A model generated the notes under the pieces. The model had not been told where the DNA came from. It worked only from the letters and a program-made list of their open reading frames with translations, and did not search any database. Positions 52,344 to 62,048 of a stretch of DNA of 64,000 nt are shown here, in pieces. Positions within the stretch are counted from its first letter, which is position 1; each line of letters starts with the position of its first letter. The translations under genes were made by a program, and so were the position numbers. Location of the stretch: positions 1,736,001-1,800,000 of the forward strand of contig NZ_CP155073.1 in the NCBI RefSeq assembly GCF_039621805.1, written 5' to 3'. Origin of the DNA: Paraburkholderia sp. PREW-6R (GTDB lineage Bacteria > Pseudomonadota > Gammaproteobacteria > Burkholderiales > Burkholderiaceae).

Positions 52344-52589
52344 AGAAGGCGCGAGCCTTCAGGCGGCTTTGCTATACGTTCTCGCAAAGCCGCATACGCT
52401 TTTTCCTCTTCTCGTCCTTTCGCCTTTTTTCGCCTCTGTGCTTATATTCCACGCCCAGCGTGCAGCCTGGCCTATCCTCAGATTCTACTAAGCATCTTCT
52501 GCTTAACATCTTCCGATTTGTTGCTTGGTCCGACAGCCTCCGGTGACTAGGATGGAGTCGAAGCGCCAACAGACCGGAGGGAATGCACG

Positions 52590-52811
52590 ATGTCGGACAG
52601 TGCCTGTTTCAAGCCCCGTGTCATCGAACCCGTTGCCGTCAACCAGCCGGAAGGATTGGGGCTCGCCGTGGAGTTGTGGCTTGCCCAGCCTGTCGACGGC
52701 ATCGCCGGACGCGCGGTTCAGATCCATCTGCGCGGCGACGCAAAAATGGAGCAGGCCGAAGCGCTACGCGACCTGTTGCACGCATTGGGGACGGAGATCG
52801 TGGTGGCATGA
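52590..52811 (+). CDS. Hypothetical 73-aa protein
   Basis: This 73-residue soluble protein appears to have an alpha/beta composition (VNQPEGLGLAVELWLAQPVDG, then VQIHLRGDAKMEQAEALRDLLHALG). GGAGGG lies nine bases before the ATG, and a strong terminator starts 45 bp downstream. No known motif was recognised. It is separated by 246 bp from the gene before it and converges with the spoVR-like gene. Confidence 0.6.
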   Translation: MSDSACFKPRVIEPVAVNQPEGLGLAVELWLAQPVDGIAGRAVQIHLRGDAKMEQAEALRDLLHALGTEIVVA

Positions 52812-52855
52812 CCGTTGGCGGCCATGGTGATCTGGCCTTTCCTGCCATTCATTTG

Positions 52856-52883
52856 AAAAAGCCAGCTCGAAAGCTGGCTTTTT
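52856..52883. terminator. Bidirectional terminator before the spoVR-like gene
   Basis: AAAAAGCCAGC and GCTGGCTTTTT pair around a 6-base TCGAAA loop. A and T flanks make it work in both directions: for the 73-aa gene and for the prkA-yeaH-spoVR operon end at 52919. Confidence 0.9.
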
Positions 52884-52918
52884 CTCGCTGAGCGAACCCT
52901 GGCAAGCTTCTGCAAGCG

Positions 52919-54634
52919 TCAAACCCGCACCGCCGGCGGCACGTACCTGCACTCATAGCGCTTCCTGACCGTGCCGTTTTCGTCGACGCTTTCGAGGAAC
53001 ACGTCGAACTGCCACAACCGCGCCATGTGCTTGAGCACTTCGTCGCTATCCGACGACAGATGCCGGTTGTCACTCATGAAGTGCCGCAACGTCAGGCTCC
53101 GGTCGCCGCGTGTATTGACGGCCCACACCTGGATATTCGGCTCGCGGTGATGCATATCGTACTGCCGTGACAATGCCTGACGCACATACCGGTATCCGCT
53201 GTCGTCGTGAATGGCGGAGACTTCGAGCGCGTCCCGCATGTCGTCGTCGAGCACCGAAAAAAGGCGCATTTCACGGATCATGTGCGGCGACAGATACTGC
53301 GCGACGAAACTCTCGTCCTTGAAATTGCGCATGGCGTAGTGCAACGCGGGCAGCCACGGACTACCGGCGAGTTCCGGGAACCACTTGCGGTCTTCTTCCG
53401 TGGGCGCCTCGCAGATGCGGCGAATGTCGCTCATCATCGAGAAACCGAGCGCGTACGGGTTGATCCCGCTGTAATATGGCTTGGTGACTGGCGGCTGGTA
53501 GACCACATTGCTGTGCGAATGGAGGAACTCCATCATGAAGCCGTCTTCCAGCTTGCCCTGGTTGTACATTGTGTTGAGCAACGTGTAATGCCAGAACGTG
53601 GCCCAACCTTCGTTCATCACCTGGGTTTGCCGCTGCGGATAGAAATATTGCCCGACCTTGCGCACGATGCGGATGACTTCCCGCTCCCACGGCTCAAGCA
53701 GCGGCGCGTTTTTCTCCGCGAAATACAGCAGATTTTCCTGCGGCTCCGGCGGATAACGCTCCTCGATTTCCTCTGGCAGCGGCGTGTGCCGGGTGGGCAA
53801 TGTGCGCCACAATTCGTTGACCTGCGATTGCAGATACGCCTCGCGCTCACGGCGCGCGGCGAATTCCTTTTCGAGCGACAGCTTCTGCGGACGTTTGTAA
53901 CGGTCCACACCGTAATTCATCAGCGCATGGCATGAATCGAGCAGCTCCTCGACGCGGTCCAGACCAAAGCGCTCCTCGCATTCGGCGATGTAATTCTTCG
54001 CGTAGACGAGATAGTCGATGATCGCGTGCGCATCCGTCCACAGCTTGAACAGATAGTTGCCCTTGAAAAACGAATTGTGCCCGTACGCCGCGTGCGCGAT
54101 GACGAGCGCCTGCATCGTCATCGTATTCTCTTCCATCAGGTAGGCGATGCAAGGATTCGAGTTGATGACGATCTCATACGCCAGCCCCATTTGCCCGCGA
54201 CGGTAGCTTTTTTCGGTGGAGAGAAAGTGTTTGCCGAACGACCAGTGACGGTAGTTCACCGGCATGCCGACGGACGCGTAAGCGTCCATCATCTGTTCGG
54301 CGCTGATGAGTTCGAGCTGGATTGGATACACGTCGAGTTCATACTGCTCCGCCACGCGGGCAATATGCGAGTCGTACTCTTCGATCAATTCAAAAGTCCA
54401 GTCGGACGGACACGGCAGAGGCCTTCTATCGGCTACGTTCATACGGACTTCCCTTTGCCCCTCAGTGGGCGTTCCGGTGTGTCCCCGCGCTGCAGCGCTG
54501 TCGACTGCTCCGGCGGCGGCGGACCCGACTGCGTCCGCCCCGGCCTCGGCATGCCCCGACTCACGCTGCGGCACGCCTGTCCCACGCTCCGGCGGATAGC
54601 CGCGCGCTTCGTTGTGCAGGTGCTCAGACGTCAT
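52919..54634 (-). CDS. SpoVR/YcgB family protein
   Basis: This is a large cytoplasmic protein of the SpoVR family, third member of the prkA-yeaH-spoVR set conserved in many proteobacteria and linked to stationary-phase and stress responses; its biochemical activity is unknown. Family landmarks include CPSDWTFELIEEY, HWSFGKHFLSTEKSYRRGQMGLAYEIVIN, HAAYGHNSFFKGNYLF and NEGWATFWHYTLLNTMYNQG. The ATG at 54634 overlaps the yeaH stop (ATGA), giving 571 residues with a 64-residue Ala/Gly/Glu-rich N-terminal extension; a start at 54442 with GGGAAG nearby gives 507 residues, the usual length. Both are possible. Confidence 0.9.
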   Translation of the reverse strand: MTSEHLHNEARGYPPERGTGVPQRESGHAEAGADAVGSAAAGAVDSAAARGHTGTPTEGQREVRMNVADRRPLPCPSDWTFELIEEYDSHIARVAEQYELDVYPIQLELISAEQMMDAYASVGMPVNYRHWSFGKHFLSTEKSYRRGQMGLAYEIVINSNPCIAYLMEENTMTMQALVIAHAAYGHNSFFKGNYLFKLWTDAHAIIDYLVYAKNYIAECEERFGLDRVEELLDSCHALMNYGVDRYKRPQKLSLEKEFAARREREAYLQSQVNELWRTLPTRHTPLPEEIEERYPPEPQENLLYFAEKNAPLLEPWEREVIRIVRKVGQYFYPQRQTQVMNEGWATFWHYTLLNTMYNQGKLEDGFMMEFLHSHSNVVYQPPVTKPYYSGINPYALGFSMMSDIRRICEAPTEEDRKWFPELAGSPWLPALHYAMRNFKDESFVAQYLSPHMIREMRLFSVLDDDMRDALEVSAIHDDSGYRYVRQALSRQYDMHHREPNIQVWAVNTRGDRSLTLRHFMSDNRHLSSDSDEVLKHMARLWQFDVFLESVDENGTVRKRYECRYVPPAVRV

Positions 54635-55902
54635 GAATTGGCCGCCTGCTTTTCGAACAACTCGCGAAACACCGGATAGATGTCAGCCGCGGTTTCCACT
54701 TTCTTCATCGCCATATGCGGCTGGCTCAGCGCCAGCTGTGCATATTCGAGCCACAGGTTCTGCTCTTCGGGCGTGACCTGAATATACGCAAAATAGCGCA
54801 CCTTCTCCAGGATGTCATCATGCAGGATCTTGCGGCACTTCGGCGAGTCGTCGGTCCAATTATCGCCGTCGGACGCCTGCGCGCCGTAAATGTTCCATTC
54901 GGTTGGCGAATAACGCTCGTCCATGACCTTCTGCATCAACTCCAGCGCACTCGATACGACCGTGCCGCCGCTTTCAGTGGAGTGGAAGAACGTGTCTTCG
55001 TCCACTTCCTCGGCGCGCGTGTGGTGACGGATGAACACCACTTCGATTTTCTCGTAGTTACGTTTGAGAAACAGATACAGCAGGATGAAAAACCGCTTGG
55101 CGAGGTCTTTGCGCTGTTCGTCCATGGAACCGGATACATCCATCAGACAGAACATCACGGCCTGGCTGGACGGCGTGGGCTGCTTCACACGATTCACGTA
55201 GCGCAGATCGAACGGATCGATGAACGGAATACGCCAGATGCGGCCGCGCAAATGGTGGATTTCCTCTTCGAGCAGTTTGATCTCTTCGCGACGGTCGTCG
55301 TGATCGTCTTTCATCACCTCCAGTTGCCGTTCCATCTCGCGCAACTGGTTCACGAGCGGCGCGCCGAGTGCGATTCGCCGGCCGAGCGCACTGCGCAGCG
55401 AGCGGACCACGTCGATATTGTTCGGCGTGCCTTCAGCGGCCCAACCTGCACGGATACTTTTCCATGTGGGCACGGCCATCAGGTGAGTCTTGACGAGACG
55501 CGGCAGTTCGAGATCGTCGAAGAAGTACTGCATGAATTCTTCGCGGCTCAACTCGAACACGAAGTCGTCCTGACCGTCGCCTTCGTTGCTGGCCTGATTG
55601 CCACCGCCGCCACCGCCGCCACCTTGCGGGCGCTGGATCTTGTCGCCGCGAATGTAGTCGGAATTGCCAGGATGCACCATTTCCCGCTTGCCGCCCGGGC
55701 CATGACGGAACGACGGCTCCGCAATGTCCTTGCGCGGGATCGTGATGCTCTGGGTGTTCTGGATGTCTTTGATGCTCCGGTCGCGGACCGCGTCCGAGAC
55801 GGCGCGACGAATGTAGTTCTTAACGCGACGCAAAAAACGCTCGCGATTGGCAATGCTCTTGTTCTTGCCTGCTAACCTGCGGTCGATAATTTGATGAAGC
55901 AC
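54631..55902 (-). CDS. yeaH: YeaH/YhbH family (DUF444) protein
   Basis: This is a 423-residue DUF444 protein starting with GTG at 55902 (GGGAG nine bases upstream). The conserved N-terminus LHQIIDRRLAGKNKSIANRERFLRR is followed by a Gly-rich linker with eight Gly in a row (about residue 95), a coiled-coil-like helix (REMERQLEVMKDDHDDRREE) and a VWA-like domain with a DxSxS motif (MDVSGSMDEQ). The family works with PrkA; VWA domains usually mediate metal-dependent binding. It follows prkA by 227 bp and is coupled to the spoVR-like gene. Confidence 0.92.
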   Translation of the reverse strand: MLHQIIDRRLAGKNKSIANRERFLRRVKNYIRRAVSDAVRDRSIKDIQNTQSITIPRKDIAEPSFRHGPGGKREMVHPGNSDYIRGDKIQRPQGGGGGGGGNQASNEGDGQDDFVFELSREEFMQYFFDDLELPRLVKTHLMAVPTWKSIRAGWAAEGTPNNIDVVRSLRSALGRRIALGAPLVNQLREMERQLEVMKDDHDDRREEIKLLEEEIHHLRGRIWRIPFIDPFDLRYVNRVKQPTPSSQAVMFCLMDVSGSMDEQRKDLAKRFFILLYLFLKRNYEKIEVVFIRHHTRAEEVDEDTFFHSTESGGTVVSSALELMQKVMDERYSPTEWNIYGAQASDGDNWTDDSPKCRKILHDDILEKVRYFAYIQVTPEEQNLWLEYAQLALSQPHMAMKKVETAADIYPVFRELFEKQAANS

Positions 55903-56129
55903 GCCCGGTCTCCCGTGTCGACCAGAGTCAGCGCCTTTATGCTCACTCTGATCCCGTGCAGAGCATACGGTCGGAGAAAGTGCACTAGCGCTTCTTCCTT
56001 CCCTACGACTGCACTGATATTTCCGGTGCGCGAGACACATGCCGCATGTGCAGCCATGCTATGTCCATGCGGCTTGCGCCTCGCAGGGTGCTCGCGCGGT
56101 CGGACCGCGCGAGCGGCACGCAGTGCGGA

Positions 56130-58052
56130 TCATGACGACTTGCGCACGCGCAGATACCAGTCACACAGCAAGCGCACCTGCTTCGGCGTGTAGCCCTTCG
56201 TCACCATGCGATTGACGAAGTCTTCGTGCTTGCGCTGTTCCTCCGCCGAACCCTTGGCATTGAACGAAATCACCGGCAACAGTTCCTCCGTGTTCGAGAA
56301 CATCTTCTTTTCGATCACGACGCGCAGCTTCTCGTAGCTGATCCACGCGGGATTCTTCCCCGCATTCGCAGCACGCGCACGCAGCACGAAGTTCACGATC
56401 TCGTTGCGGAAGTCCTTCGGATTGCTGATCCCGGCCGGCTTCTCGATCTTCTCCAGCTCCGCATTCAGCGCAGCGCGGTCGAAGCTCTCGCCCGTGTCGT
56501 GGTCACGGAATTCCTGGTCCTGGATCCAGAAGTCCGCGTACGTCACATAGCGATCGAAGATGTTCTGACCGTATTCCGAATACGACTCGAGATACGCGGT
56601 CTGAATCTCCTTGCCGATGAATTCGGCATAGCGCGAAGCGAGCACGTCCTTGATGAACGACAGATACTTCTGCTCGGTTTCCGGCGGGAATTGCTCGCGT
56701 TCGATCTGCTGTTCGAGCACATACATCAGATGCACCGGATTGGCCGCGACTTCCGTCGTATCGAAATTGAACACGCGCGAAAGAATCTTGAACGCGAAAC
56801 GGGTCGACACGCCGGTCATCCCTTCATCCACGCCGGCGAAATCACGATACTCCTGATACGACTTGGCTTTCGGATCGGTGTCCTTCAGATTCTCGCCGTC
56901 GTACACCTGCATCTTCGAGAAGAGGCTCGAATTCTCCGGCTCCTGCAAACGCGTGAGCACGGACATCTGCGCCATCATCTTCAGCGTGCCCGGCGCGCAC
57001 ACCGCATTCGCGAGCGACGAATTGCGCAGCAGCTTTTCGTAGATCTTGATTTCCTCGCCGTAGCGCAGGCAATACGGCACCTTCACCACGAAGATCCGGT
57101 CGAGCAGTGCTTCGTTGTTGCGGTTGTTGCGAAAGGCCTTCCACTCCGACTCGTTCGAGTGCGCGAGAATCACACCGTCGAACGGAATCGCGCCGAAGCC
57201 TTCCGTACCCTTGAAGTTGCCTTCCTGAGTCGCGGTGAGCAGCGGGTGCAAGACCTTGATTGGCGCCTTGAACATTTCCACGAATTCGAGCAGGCCCTGA
57301 TTGGCCAGACACAGGCCGCCGGAATAGCTGTAGGCGTCTGCGTCGTCCTGCGCGTACTGTTCGAGCTTACGGATGTCGACCTTGCCAACCAGCGACGAGA
57401 TGTCCTGATTGTTCTCGTCGCCCGGCTCGGTTTTCGCAATACCGATCTGGCGCAGAATCGACGGGTAGCGGCGCACCACGCGGAACTTGCGGATATCGCC
57501 GTTGTATTCGTGCAGCCGCTTGACTGCCCACGGGCTGAGGATGCTTTTCAGGTAGCGGCGCGGGATGCCGTACTGCTCTTCGAGAATCGGGCCGTCTTCC
57601 TCATAGTCGAACAGACCGAGAGGCGACTCGTTCACTGGCGAGCCCTTGATCGCGTAGAACGGCACGCGCTCCATGAGCTGCTTCAGACGTTCCGCAATCG
57701 ACGACTTGCCGCCGCCAACCGGGCCCAGCAGATACAGAATCTGTTTCTTTTCTTCGAGCCCCTGGGCCGAGTGCCGGAAGTAGGCGACCACCTGCTCGAT
57801 CACCTCCTCCATTCCGTAGAACTCACGGAATGCGGGGTATACCTTGATGACCTTGTTAGCAAAAATTCTCGACATACGCGGATCGTTGCGAGTGTCGATC
57901 TGTTCCGGCTCCCCGATCGCCGTCAACATGCGTTCGCCAGCCGTGGCGTACGCGGCGGGATTGTCTTTGCAGAGCGCGAGGTACTCCTCAAGCGAGAGCT
58001 CATCCTCTCGCGTTTTTTCGAAGCGGGTCGCGAAACTGCTGTAGATATCCAT
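56130..58052 (-). CDS. prkA: PrkA serine protein kinase (YeaG)
   Basis: This is a 640-residue AAA-type Ser/Thr protein kinase with a Walker A motif GPVGGGKSS (residues 110-118) and a C-terminal PrkA kinase domain (ending with LLCDWYLRVRKSS). The E. coli homologue YeaG and its partner YeaH act in nutrient-stress adaptation. GGAGG precedes the ATG at 58052. A 9-bp inverted repeat lies in the upstream region. It heads the operon with yeaH and the spoVR-like gene. Confidence 0.95.
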   Translation of the reverse strand: MDIYSSFATRFEKTREDELSLEEYLALCKDNPAAYATAGERMLTAIGEPEQIDTRNDPRMSRIFANKVIKVYPAFREFYGMEEVIEQVVAYFRHSAQGLEEKKQILYLLGPVGGGKSSIAERLKQLMERVPFYAIKGSPVNESPLGLFDYEEDGPILEEQYGIPRRYLKSILSPWAVKRLHEYNGDIRKFRVVRRYPSILRQIGIAKTEPGDENNQDISSLVGKVDIRKLEQYAQDDADAYSYSGGLCLANQGLLEFVEMFKAPIKVLHPLLTATQEGNFKGTEGFGAIPFDGVILAHSNESEWKAFRNNRNNEALLDRIFVVKVPYCLRYGEEIKIYEKLLRNSSLANAVCAPGTLKMMAQMSVLTRLQEPENSSLFSKMQVYDGENLKDTDPKAKSYQEYRDFAGVDEGMTGVSTRFAFKILSRVFNFDTTEVAANPVHLMYVLEQQIEREQFPPETEQKYLSFIKDVLASRYAEFIGKEIQTAYLESYSEYGQNIFDRYVTYADFWIQDQEFRDHDTGESFDRAALNAELEKIEKPAGISNPKDFRNEIVNFVLRARAANAGKNPAWISYEKLRVVIEKKMFSNTEELLPVISFNAKGSAEEQRKHEDFVNRMVTKGYTPKQVRLLCDWYLRVRKSS

Positions 58053-58681
58053 GCTACCTCCTCGCCGAAGTCTAGACCGATGTCGTGCGCGGCGCGCTAT
58101 TCGGAAACGACATCGCTCGAATTCATCCTAAACCCTTTTAAATTTTTTTTCACGAACTACGTTGCGAAAATCGCGCCGTACCCGCCTCCCGATATTTCCT
58201 CACTTGGAAACAGCCTTTCGACCACATACAATCTTGCGCTCGTGTACAGACCTCGTCGCATTCGCCCGCATGCGTGCTTCGTTGCAAAAAGCGTGGACGT
58301 ACCCCGTATTTTTGTTTCCCCGCTTTCCCCTACAACGCATCGCGCGCATGTCACGTCTACACGTCGGCACGACTGTTACATGTTTTATTCACCTGCCAAT
58401 GAAGCCCGTTCATATGCAAACAACCCATCTGCATATCGCGCCCGAATGGTGGTCGAACCGGCTGCTTTGCCCGCATAACCCCTTCGTCGTGACGTGAGCC
58501 GTTTTGTTCCGCGGCAGCCCGGTAACACTCAACGATTCCTTCGGCCATGCGGTATCAAGCACACTCACCCGCTGCCAGCGCGGCGTATTAACCGCGTCAT
58601 CAACATGGTCGGCTGGCGCGTTGCTGATGCGTGTTTATTCGTGCTCCATGGTTATACGGTCAGCGCGTTGCCGCAGATGCG
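58053..58681. other. Long upstream region of prkA with an inverted repeat
   Basis: This non-coding stretch of about 630 bp is AT-richer than its neighbours. At 58078-58115, arms CGATGTCGT and ACGACATCG (9 bp) are separated by 20 bp, 26-63 bp before the prkA start. A run of T and A (58136-58150) lies further up. No clear promoter was found and short frames there lack ribosome-binding sites. Confidence 0.5.
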
Positions 58682-58715
58682 AAAAAAATAAAACGGCTGC
58701 CGAAAGGCAGCCGTT
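58682..58715 (-). terminator. Terminator of the hydratase gene
   Basis: A perfect 10-bp stem (AACGGCTGCC with GGCAGCCGTT, loop GAAA) is followed on the minus strand by a T-rich run (58693-58682). It is the intrinsic terminator of the gene ending at 58781. Confidence 0.9.
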
Positions 58716-58756
58716 CAGATCGAGCGTCGTAATCTGCGGTAACAGCGCGACGAATG

Positions 58757-58785
58757 TGACAGCGGTCAGGCTGACAGCGGTCAGG
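58757..58785. repeat. Tandem 15-bp repeat over the hydratase stop codon
   Basis: TGACAGCGGTCAGG occurs twice, separated by one C (58757-58770 and 58772-58785), with a partial third copy. The second copy contains the stop codon of the hydratase gene. A local duplication is the simplest reading. Confidence 0.7.
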
Positions 58786-59542
58786 TCAGTTCCAATTCCA
58801 CTTCCCCAAGACCGTCGATATGGCCATGCACCCTGCCCGCTTTGTCCACGATGTGCGCACCGACGTATGAACCAGTGGTGATCGTCCACTCCGGCTCGAT
58901 CGTGATACCCATTGCCGCACAGTGGTTGACGAACCACACCAGCAACTCGCGCGGATCGCCCGCCGGGTTGCCGGTAGCCTCTGGCACCAGCGACTCGCCG
59001 TTGAAAGTCAGTTCCAGTTCGGGCGACACGAAGTCAAAACCCCGTGCAAGACCGGCGTAGGCCACTGCGTGCCCGGTAACGAGCGCGCCGTTGTTCTGCG
59101 CGTCGGCCAGCTGCGCGAGCGGAGCGACGTTGGGCCATTTGCTGAAACGGCTGTCGACGATCTCGATAGCCGGCAGCACCAGACCCACTCTCGACAGCAC
59201 TTCGTCGCGCGCGTACGCGCGCCCGCGCGGCTCGATCGCCTCCGAGAAGCGGAACGCGATCTCCAGCTCGACCAGTACGCGAAAAAAGGCGTGATGCGGC
59301 ACGCGCGCGGGCGAAGGCAGCACGAGCGACGCAGGAATCGGCGCGCCCGACGCGGCCCCGCCGGGGGCCTTCGCGCCGATCTTCCACGCGCCGGTAGACT
59401 CGCCGAGGCCCGCTACGACCGCCTGCTGGATTGCATAGGCGGTCGCGGCGTCGGGCGGCAGGCTGTCGGGTGCGGGCTCTTCGATCGGGCGATGCTGCCG
59501 GCGTGCTTCGACGAGGCGTGTCGCGAGGTCGTGTGGCGTCAT
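58781..59542 (-). CDS. 2-keto-4-pentenoate hydratase-like enzyme
   Basis: This is a 253-residue protein of the hydratase/fumarylacetoacetase-like fold (MhpD-type), with GAWKIGAKAPGG, VELEIAFRF (metal-binding Glu pair), PAIEIVDSRF and a C-terminal TGSYVGAHIVDKAG block. Such enzymes hydrate 2-hydroxypenta-2,4-dienoates from meta-cleavage pathways, but no such pathway is adjacent; oxaloacetate or related keto acids are alternatives. AAGGA precedes the ATG. It appears monocistronic with a good terminator. Confidence 0.85.
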   Translation of the reverse strand: MTPHDLATRLVEARRQHRPIEEPAPDSLPPDAATAYAIQQAVVAGLGESTGAWKIGAKAPGGAASGAPIPASLVLPSPARVPHHAFFRVLVELEIAFRFSEAIEPRGRAYARDEVLSRVGLVLPAIEIVDSRFSKWPNVAPLAQLADAQNNGALVTGHAVAYAGLARGFDFVSPELELTFNGESLVPEATGNPAGDPRELLVWFVNHCAAMGITIEPEWTITTGSYVGAHIVDKAGRVHGHIDGLGEVELELT

Positions 59543-59676
59543 GTCGGTCCTTTAGGGCTGGCGCGGTGGGAGTAGGGTTGCACATGCATTCACGGATGCG
59601 CACATCAATGTACCGGATCATGGCGCCCGCCAGGGTTTGGGCGCGCTCACAAACGTGACTTAATGCGCACACGATG

Positions 59677-59714
59677 AAAAAAGACCGCGAATGCTGACGC
59701 AATCACGGTCTTTT
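59677..59714. terminator. Terminator downstream of the chemoreceptor gene
   Basis: AAAAGACCG-C-GA and TC-A-CGGTCTTTT form a 12-bp stem with one mismatch; both flanks have A and T runs, so it can act in both directions. It lies about 100 bp beyond the chemoreceptor stop on the minus strand. Confidence 0.65.
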
Positions 59715-59810
59715 GTACGTTAGACGATCCCAGGCCAACGCGCCCGTCACTCTGACGCGCGTCCCTGGAATGAATGTTGCGGCGCGTGCTGCGACTGCGG
59801 TGCCATCCGA

Positions 59811-61598
59811 TCAGAACGTTTCCCAATCCTGATCGCCGCCTGCCGCCGCGGCCACGACCGTTTTCGCAGACGCGCGGGCCGGTGCGTGCTGCACCGCCTC
59901 CACTGCCGGCGTGGAAGGCACTTTCGCCGCGCCCGTGGCTGCCGCAGTCGGCAGCGTGGACGATGGCGCGCCGGCCGACACCTTGCGTGCGACCGTCGAC
60001 CGGGCAGGCGCGGATACGCGCTTCGGCGCGATGCTCACCGGCGCGCTATAGCCGTTTTCGTCGAGCTGGAACACCGCCACGGCGGTACGCAGCTTGCCCG
60101 CCTGATCTTCCAGTGACGAAGCCGCTGCCGCCGCCTCTTCGACCAGTGCAGCGTTTTGCTGGGTCACTTCATCCATTTGCGTGACGGCGCGTGCCACCTG
60201 ATCGATGCCGCTGCTCTGCTCTTCCGAGGCCGCCGCAATTTCGCCCATGATGTCAGTCACGCGCTGCACCGCGCCGATGATCTCGGTCATCGTGCGGCCC
60301 GCTTCGTCGACGAGCGCGGAGCCCGACTGCACGCGTTCCACCGACGTGTCGATCAGCTCCTTGATTTCCTTGGCCGCCGCCGACGAGCGCTGCGCAAGGC
60401 TGCGCACTTCGCCCGCGACGACCGCGAAGCCGCGCCCTTCCTCGCCGGCGCGCGCCGCTTCGACGGCCGCGTTCAGGGCCAGAATATTGGTCTGGAACGC
60501 AATCCCTTCGATGATCGAAATGATGTCCGCAATCTTCGCCGAACTCTGGTTGATGTCGCCCATCGTGCCGACTACCTGACCGACCACGGCGCTGCCCTTG
60601 TTGGCAATTTCCGACGCATTGGCCGCAAGCGAGCTGGCCTGGCGCGCGTTCTCGGCGTTCTGTTTGACCGTGCCGGTCAGCTCTTCCATGCTCGACGCGG
60701 TTTCCTGCAATGCCGACGCCTGCTCTTCGGTGCGCGACGACAGGTCGATATTGCCGGCCGCGATCTGGCGGGTCGCCGTCGCGATCGATTCGCTGCCGCT
60801 GCGCACCGTGCGAACGGTTTGCGTCAGGCTGCGCTGCATTTTCGCTATGCCGTCCAGCAGCAGGCCCATTTCGTCGCGAGAGTTCACCACGACCGGGCGA
60901 CGCAGGTCGCCTGCGGAAATCGCTTCGAAATGACCGAGCGCCTCGTCAAGCGGACGGGCAATGGCGCGGCTCAGCGCGAGATACGACAGTGCTGCGGCGA
61001 GCACGCCGAGCGCAAGTGCGCCGAAACTCACCAGACGAAAGGTTTCGAAGCTGCTCTGCGCCGACTCGTAACCCTGCTGGGCCGAGTCGAACTGGAACTT
61101 ACGCAGCGCATCGTCCGCCGCCGCAAGCGCGTTGTAGCTGGCCTGCAGGCGCTTTGCGCCTTCCACGAGCGTAGCCTGGTCGTTCGCGCCGATAGAGGCG
61201 GCGAACGCGTCCATCTGCTGGTGCAGTGCTTCGCGACGTGCAACGACGTCCTGCGCGAGGCGATCTTCGGTCGCGTCGCGCGGCAGGTCCATGTATTTCT
61301 TCCACCACAGGTCCGACGTCGCGCGCATCGCGCGGGCGCGTTCGAGCGTCGGCGCGGATTCGGGAGTGCCGACCATGAAGGCTGCGCGGTCGAGCGCAAG
61401 ACGTTCGCGCGCGGCAAACAATTCCGCGTTGCCGATGTCGACCGCGCTCGGCATCTGATTGGTATAGGTGTCCTGATAGGCGTTGTTAGAGCGGCTCATG
61501 CCGACCAGTCCGAACCCACCAATAGCGACCAGCAGCGCGGCAAGAAAAGCCATCGTGAGGCCGATGCGCGCTTTGATCGTGATGCCTTTCTTCAACAT
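59811..61598 (-). CDS. Methyl-accepting chemotaxis protein
   Basis: This is a 595-residue receptor: TM1 (about 11-30), a periplasmic four-helix-bundle-like sensor (about 35-190), TM2 (about 192-212), HAMP, and a cytoplasmic signalling domain with the hairpin tip [20 protein letters not shown]. The C-terminus ends DWETF, matching the xWxxF pentapeptide that tethers CheR and CheB in Tar-type receptors, after a flexible Ala/Pro-rich linker. The ligand cannot be predicted. It is monocistronic; no che genes are nearby. Confidence 0.93.
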   Translation of the reverse strand: MLKKGITIKARIGLTMAFLAALLVAIGGFGLVGMSRSNNAYQDTYTNQMPSAVDIGNAELFAARERLALDRAAFMVGTPESAPTLERARAMRATSDLWWKKYMDLPRDATEDRLAQDVVARREALHQQMDAFAASIGANDQATLVEGAKRLQASYNALAAADDALRKFQFDSAQQGYESAQSSFETFRLVSFGALALGVLAAALSYLALSRAIARPLDEALGHFEAISAGDLRRPVVVNSRDEMGLLLDGIAKMQRSLTQTVRTVRSGSESIATATRQIAAGNIDLSSRTEEQASALQETASSMEELTGTVKQNAENARQASSLAANASEIANKGSAVVGQVVGTMGDINQSSAKIADIISIIEGIAFQTNILALNAAVEAARAGEEGRGFAVVAGEVRSLAQRSSAAAKEIKELIDTSVERVQSGSALVDEAGRTMTEIIGAVQRVTDIMGEIAAASEEQSSGIDQVARAVTQMDEVTQQNAALVEEAAAAASSLEDQAGKLRTAVAVFQLDENGYSAPVSIAPKRVSAPARSTVARKVSAGAPSSTLPTAAATGAAKVPSTPAVEAVQHAPARASAKTVVAAAAGGDQDWETF

Positions 61599-62048
61599 GC
61601 TGATTCCTGTGCTTTGACAAAATGAGAGGCTGCAACGCAGCGCCAGGTAGCGTGTGGCGTCGGCGTGCCGGACGCTTTGACTGCGCCGCCTGAATATCTT
61701 CGTTTACGGCACCCGAAACGCATACTTGAAGGATTATTCAGGTATGAAGAAAGACGTTGTAAGGAGATGGTGCAGAGTTGTACGCGCGCGCAGCGCACCG
61801 GATGGCGGGATTCAGACCGTTCGTTTCGCGATGGGTCGGCTGGAGCAGAAGTAGGCGCAACGGGCATGAAGCGCGGGATGGAACCGGGCGCGGAACCCGG
61901 GCACGCGTGCGGGCATAAACCCGGCATTTGACGCGCGTCGGCAAGCCACCGCGGGTGGCCCCGCAAAAAGAATGCGTCGACGGAAACAGGAATCGCGGCG
62001 TGTCGCGCAACAGGAGTCGCCGAGCACGAACAACGCCGCGTTGTGGAA
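61599..62048. other. Non-coding stretch between the chemoreceptor and rbsK
   Basis: This stretch of 450 bp carries the chemoreceptor promoter. The middle part (61860-61930) has short repeated CGGGC words. I see no RNA gene, no clear sigma-28 promoter and no coding sequence with a ribosome-binding site. Confidence 0.4.

Noticed and set aside
56226..58478. A 750-codon open frame on the plus strand opposite prkA
   Set aside because: It is antisense to a fully conserved PrkA gene, is rich in Arg, His and Leu from reverse-reading GC-rich codons, and has no domain. It is a shadow frame.
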